From Rhodoligotrophos appendicifer (GTDB lineage: Bacteria > Pseudomonadota > Alphaproteobacteria > Rhizobiales > Im1): a DNA stretch of 64,000 nt. The notes below the pieces were generated by a model that saw only the letters and a list, made by a program, of their open reading frames with translations, made no database searches and was not told where the DNA came from. Position numbers and translations under genes: made by a program. The stretch covers positions 62,001 to 126,000 of the forward strand of contig NZ_VHKL01000004.1 of assembly GCF_007474605.1 (NCBI RefSeq). The letters run 5' to 3'. Positions 63,233 to 64,000 of the stretch are shown one piece after another; the first letter of the stretch is position 1, and each line of letters begins with the position of its first letter.

Positions 63233-63788
63233 ACCGCGCCGGTCGATCTCCGGTGCCGGCTCACGGCTACTCATTCGCTCAGCACAGGTTCCCGACATTG
63301 CTGTTCTTTCGGCGCTGGCCCAGGAGCTCCGCCGTCACGAGGCTATGCTCTATCAACGGATCGCGCCAGCATCGCAACTCGCAACCTCCTATGTAGAAGA
63401 GCTGATGGCAGAGGCTGCTGCGGCCGAAGGCATTCTGCTTGTCGCCGAATGGCATCGTGGGATCGCAGGTTACATTTTCCTGCGACCGCGAGTGATCGAT
63501 GAAATGCCCGATCACAGTCAGATTCATTACGCCATGGTGGATGATCTGGTGGTGACGCGAGCGCTCCGCGGAAACGGGATAGGACGGCGGCTATTGGAGG
63601 CGGGTGAAGCCCAAGCCCGCAAACAAGGCGCAAGCTGGATCCGCATCGGTTCTCTGGCTCGGAACGAAGCAGCTCTGGCCTTGTACAAGGGTGCTGGGTT
63701 CCAGGATCACCTGGTGATCCTGGAGAAGCCTCTCCACCAAGTCAGCGCCCAGGATGGCATCGGGGTGGCTCGATCTCAAATCGATTGA
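63219..63788 (+). CDS. GNAT-family N-acetyltransferase
   Basis: This protein of about 189 residues has the acetyl-CoA binding core VDDLVVTRALRGNGIGRRLLEAGEAQAR (motif RxxGxG) and RNEAALALYKGAGFQ. The N-terminus (LLIRSAQVPDIAVLSAL) is a normal GNAT strand. The acceptor is unknown. Two starts (63201 and 63219) overlap the zf-CHCC gene by 32 and 14 bases respectively, so the pair is probably co-transcribed. Confidence 0.88.
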   Translation: MSRAEPRRSISGAGSRLLIRSAQVPDIAVLSALAQELRRHEAMLYQRIAPASQLATSYVEELMAEAAAAEGILLVAEWHRGIAGYIFLRPRVIDEMPDHSQIHYAMVDDLVVTRALRGNGIGRRLLEAGEAQARKQGASWIRIGSLARNEAALALYKGAGFQDHLVILEKPLHQVSAQDGIGVARSQID

Positions 63789-63882
63789 CATCCTTGCAGC
63801 GCCAGCCTTGAAGCCGTGCCTGCAGCGGCCTAAATCATTAGGGAATATCGCTTCACCCGAAACCGAGCAGACAGGCACCCGA

Positions 63883-64000
63883 ATGAACAATCCCTCCAGC
63901 AGGATCTTCGACGAAATGGCCAAGATGTTCGGCACTGCCGCGTCGGCTGCTCAGGGTTTGCGGGGCGAGGTCGATAATCTTATTCGGTCGCAGGCTGAGC
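63883..64000 (+). CDS. UbiK/BMFP-family accessory factor, C-terminus off the window
   Basis: The 39 visible residues start MNNPSSRIFDEMAKMFGTAASAAQ and continue GLRGEVDNLIRSQAE. This is the start of the BMFP/UbiK family of small coiled-coil proteins that help assemble the ubiquinone-synthesis complex. It runs off the right edge. It starts 94 bases after the GNAT gene. Confidence 0.85.
   Translation, partial: MNNPSSRIFDEMAKMFGTAASAAQGLRGEVDNLIRSQAE

Overview
The window reads as a chromosomal segment of an alphaproteobacterium, most likely of the order Hyphomicrobiales (Rhizobiales). The reasons are the high-GC composition, the petABC operon followed by mtnP/apt/mtnA, the rplY-pth-ychF run, the uvrC-pgsA-moaD run, the folE-hisI-patatin run, three small outer-membrane beta-barrel proteins of the Omp25/Omp31 type, a BTLCP transglutaminase-like protein, a PAS_5 protein and a zf-CHCC protein. 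The genus cannot be fixed from the sequence alone. No phage, IS element, integrase or CRISPR array was seen.

Region 1 (1-12.8 kb) is the most unusual part. A minus-strand overlapping operon encodes a radical SAM enzyme, the YnjB/YnjC/YnjD ABC transporter and a family-2 glycosyltransferase. Nearby are a mercuric-reductase-like flavoprotein, a TVP38/TMEM64 protein (YdjX/YdjZ type), a peroxiredoxin-like protein, a YnjF-type CDP-alcohol phosphatidyltransferase and an 'N-terminal to SelD' type flavoprotein. Together these are the parts of the uncharacterised E. coli ydjXYZ-ynjABCDEF locus, rearranged and given a dedicated radical SAM enzyme. An ECF sigma gene broken by an internal deletion, its intact zinc anti-sigma partner and a TetR regulator lie in the middle.

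Region 2 (13-22.7 kb) holds a tRNA-Gln, small exported or membrane proteins, a secreted RNase T2 coupled to a class-I glutamine amidotransferase, EamA and MFS transporters, an odd glutamine-rich coiled-coil protein with a small membrane partner, and trmL-hemF.

Region 3 (23-31.2 kb) is petABC (cytochrome bc1) followed by the methionine-salvage and purine-salvage genes mtnP, apt and mtnA. Between mtnP and apt sits an insertion of about 3 kb that is partly AT-rich and carries three unknown minus-strand genes, two of which are diverged paralogues.

Region 4 (31-46.5 kb) is housekeeping: two MaoC hot-dog proteins, ychF, pth, rplY, uvrC, pgsA, moaD, putA, panC, a flavin/HAD/nitroreductase operon and a large MscS channel.

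Region 5 (46.7-64 kb) has three Omp25/31-like barrels around thrS, then yidD with a NifU-like scaffold, folE-hisI-patatin, CBS and rhomboid proteins, a PAS protein, a BTLCP peptidase-like protein, a gamma-carbonic-anhydrase-like protein, cysE, a crotonase lacking both hydratase glutamates, a PRC-barrel exported protein, an alpha/beta hydrolase, zf-CHCC and GNAT proteins, and the start of a UbiK/BMFP gene.
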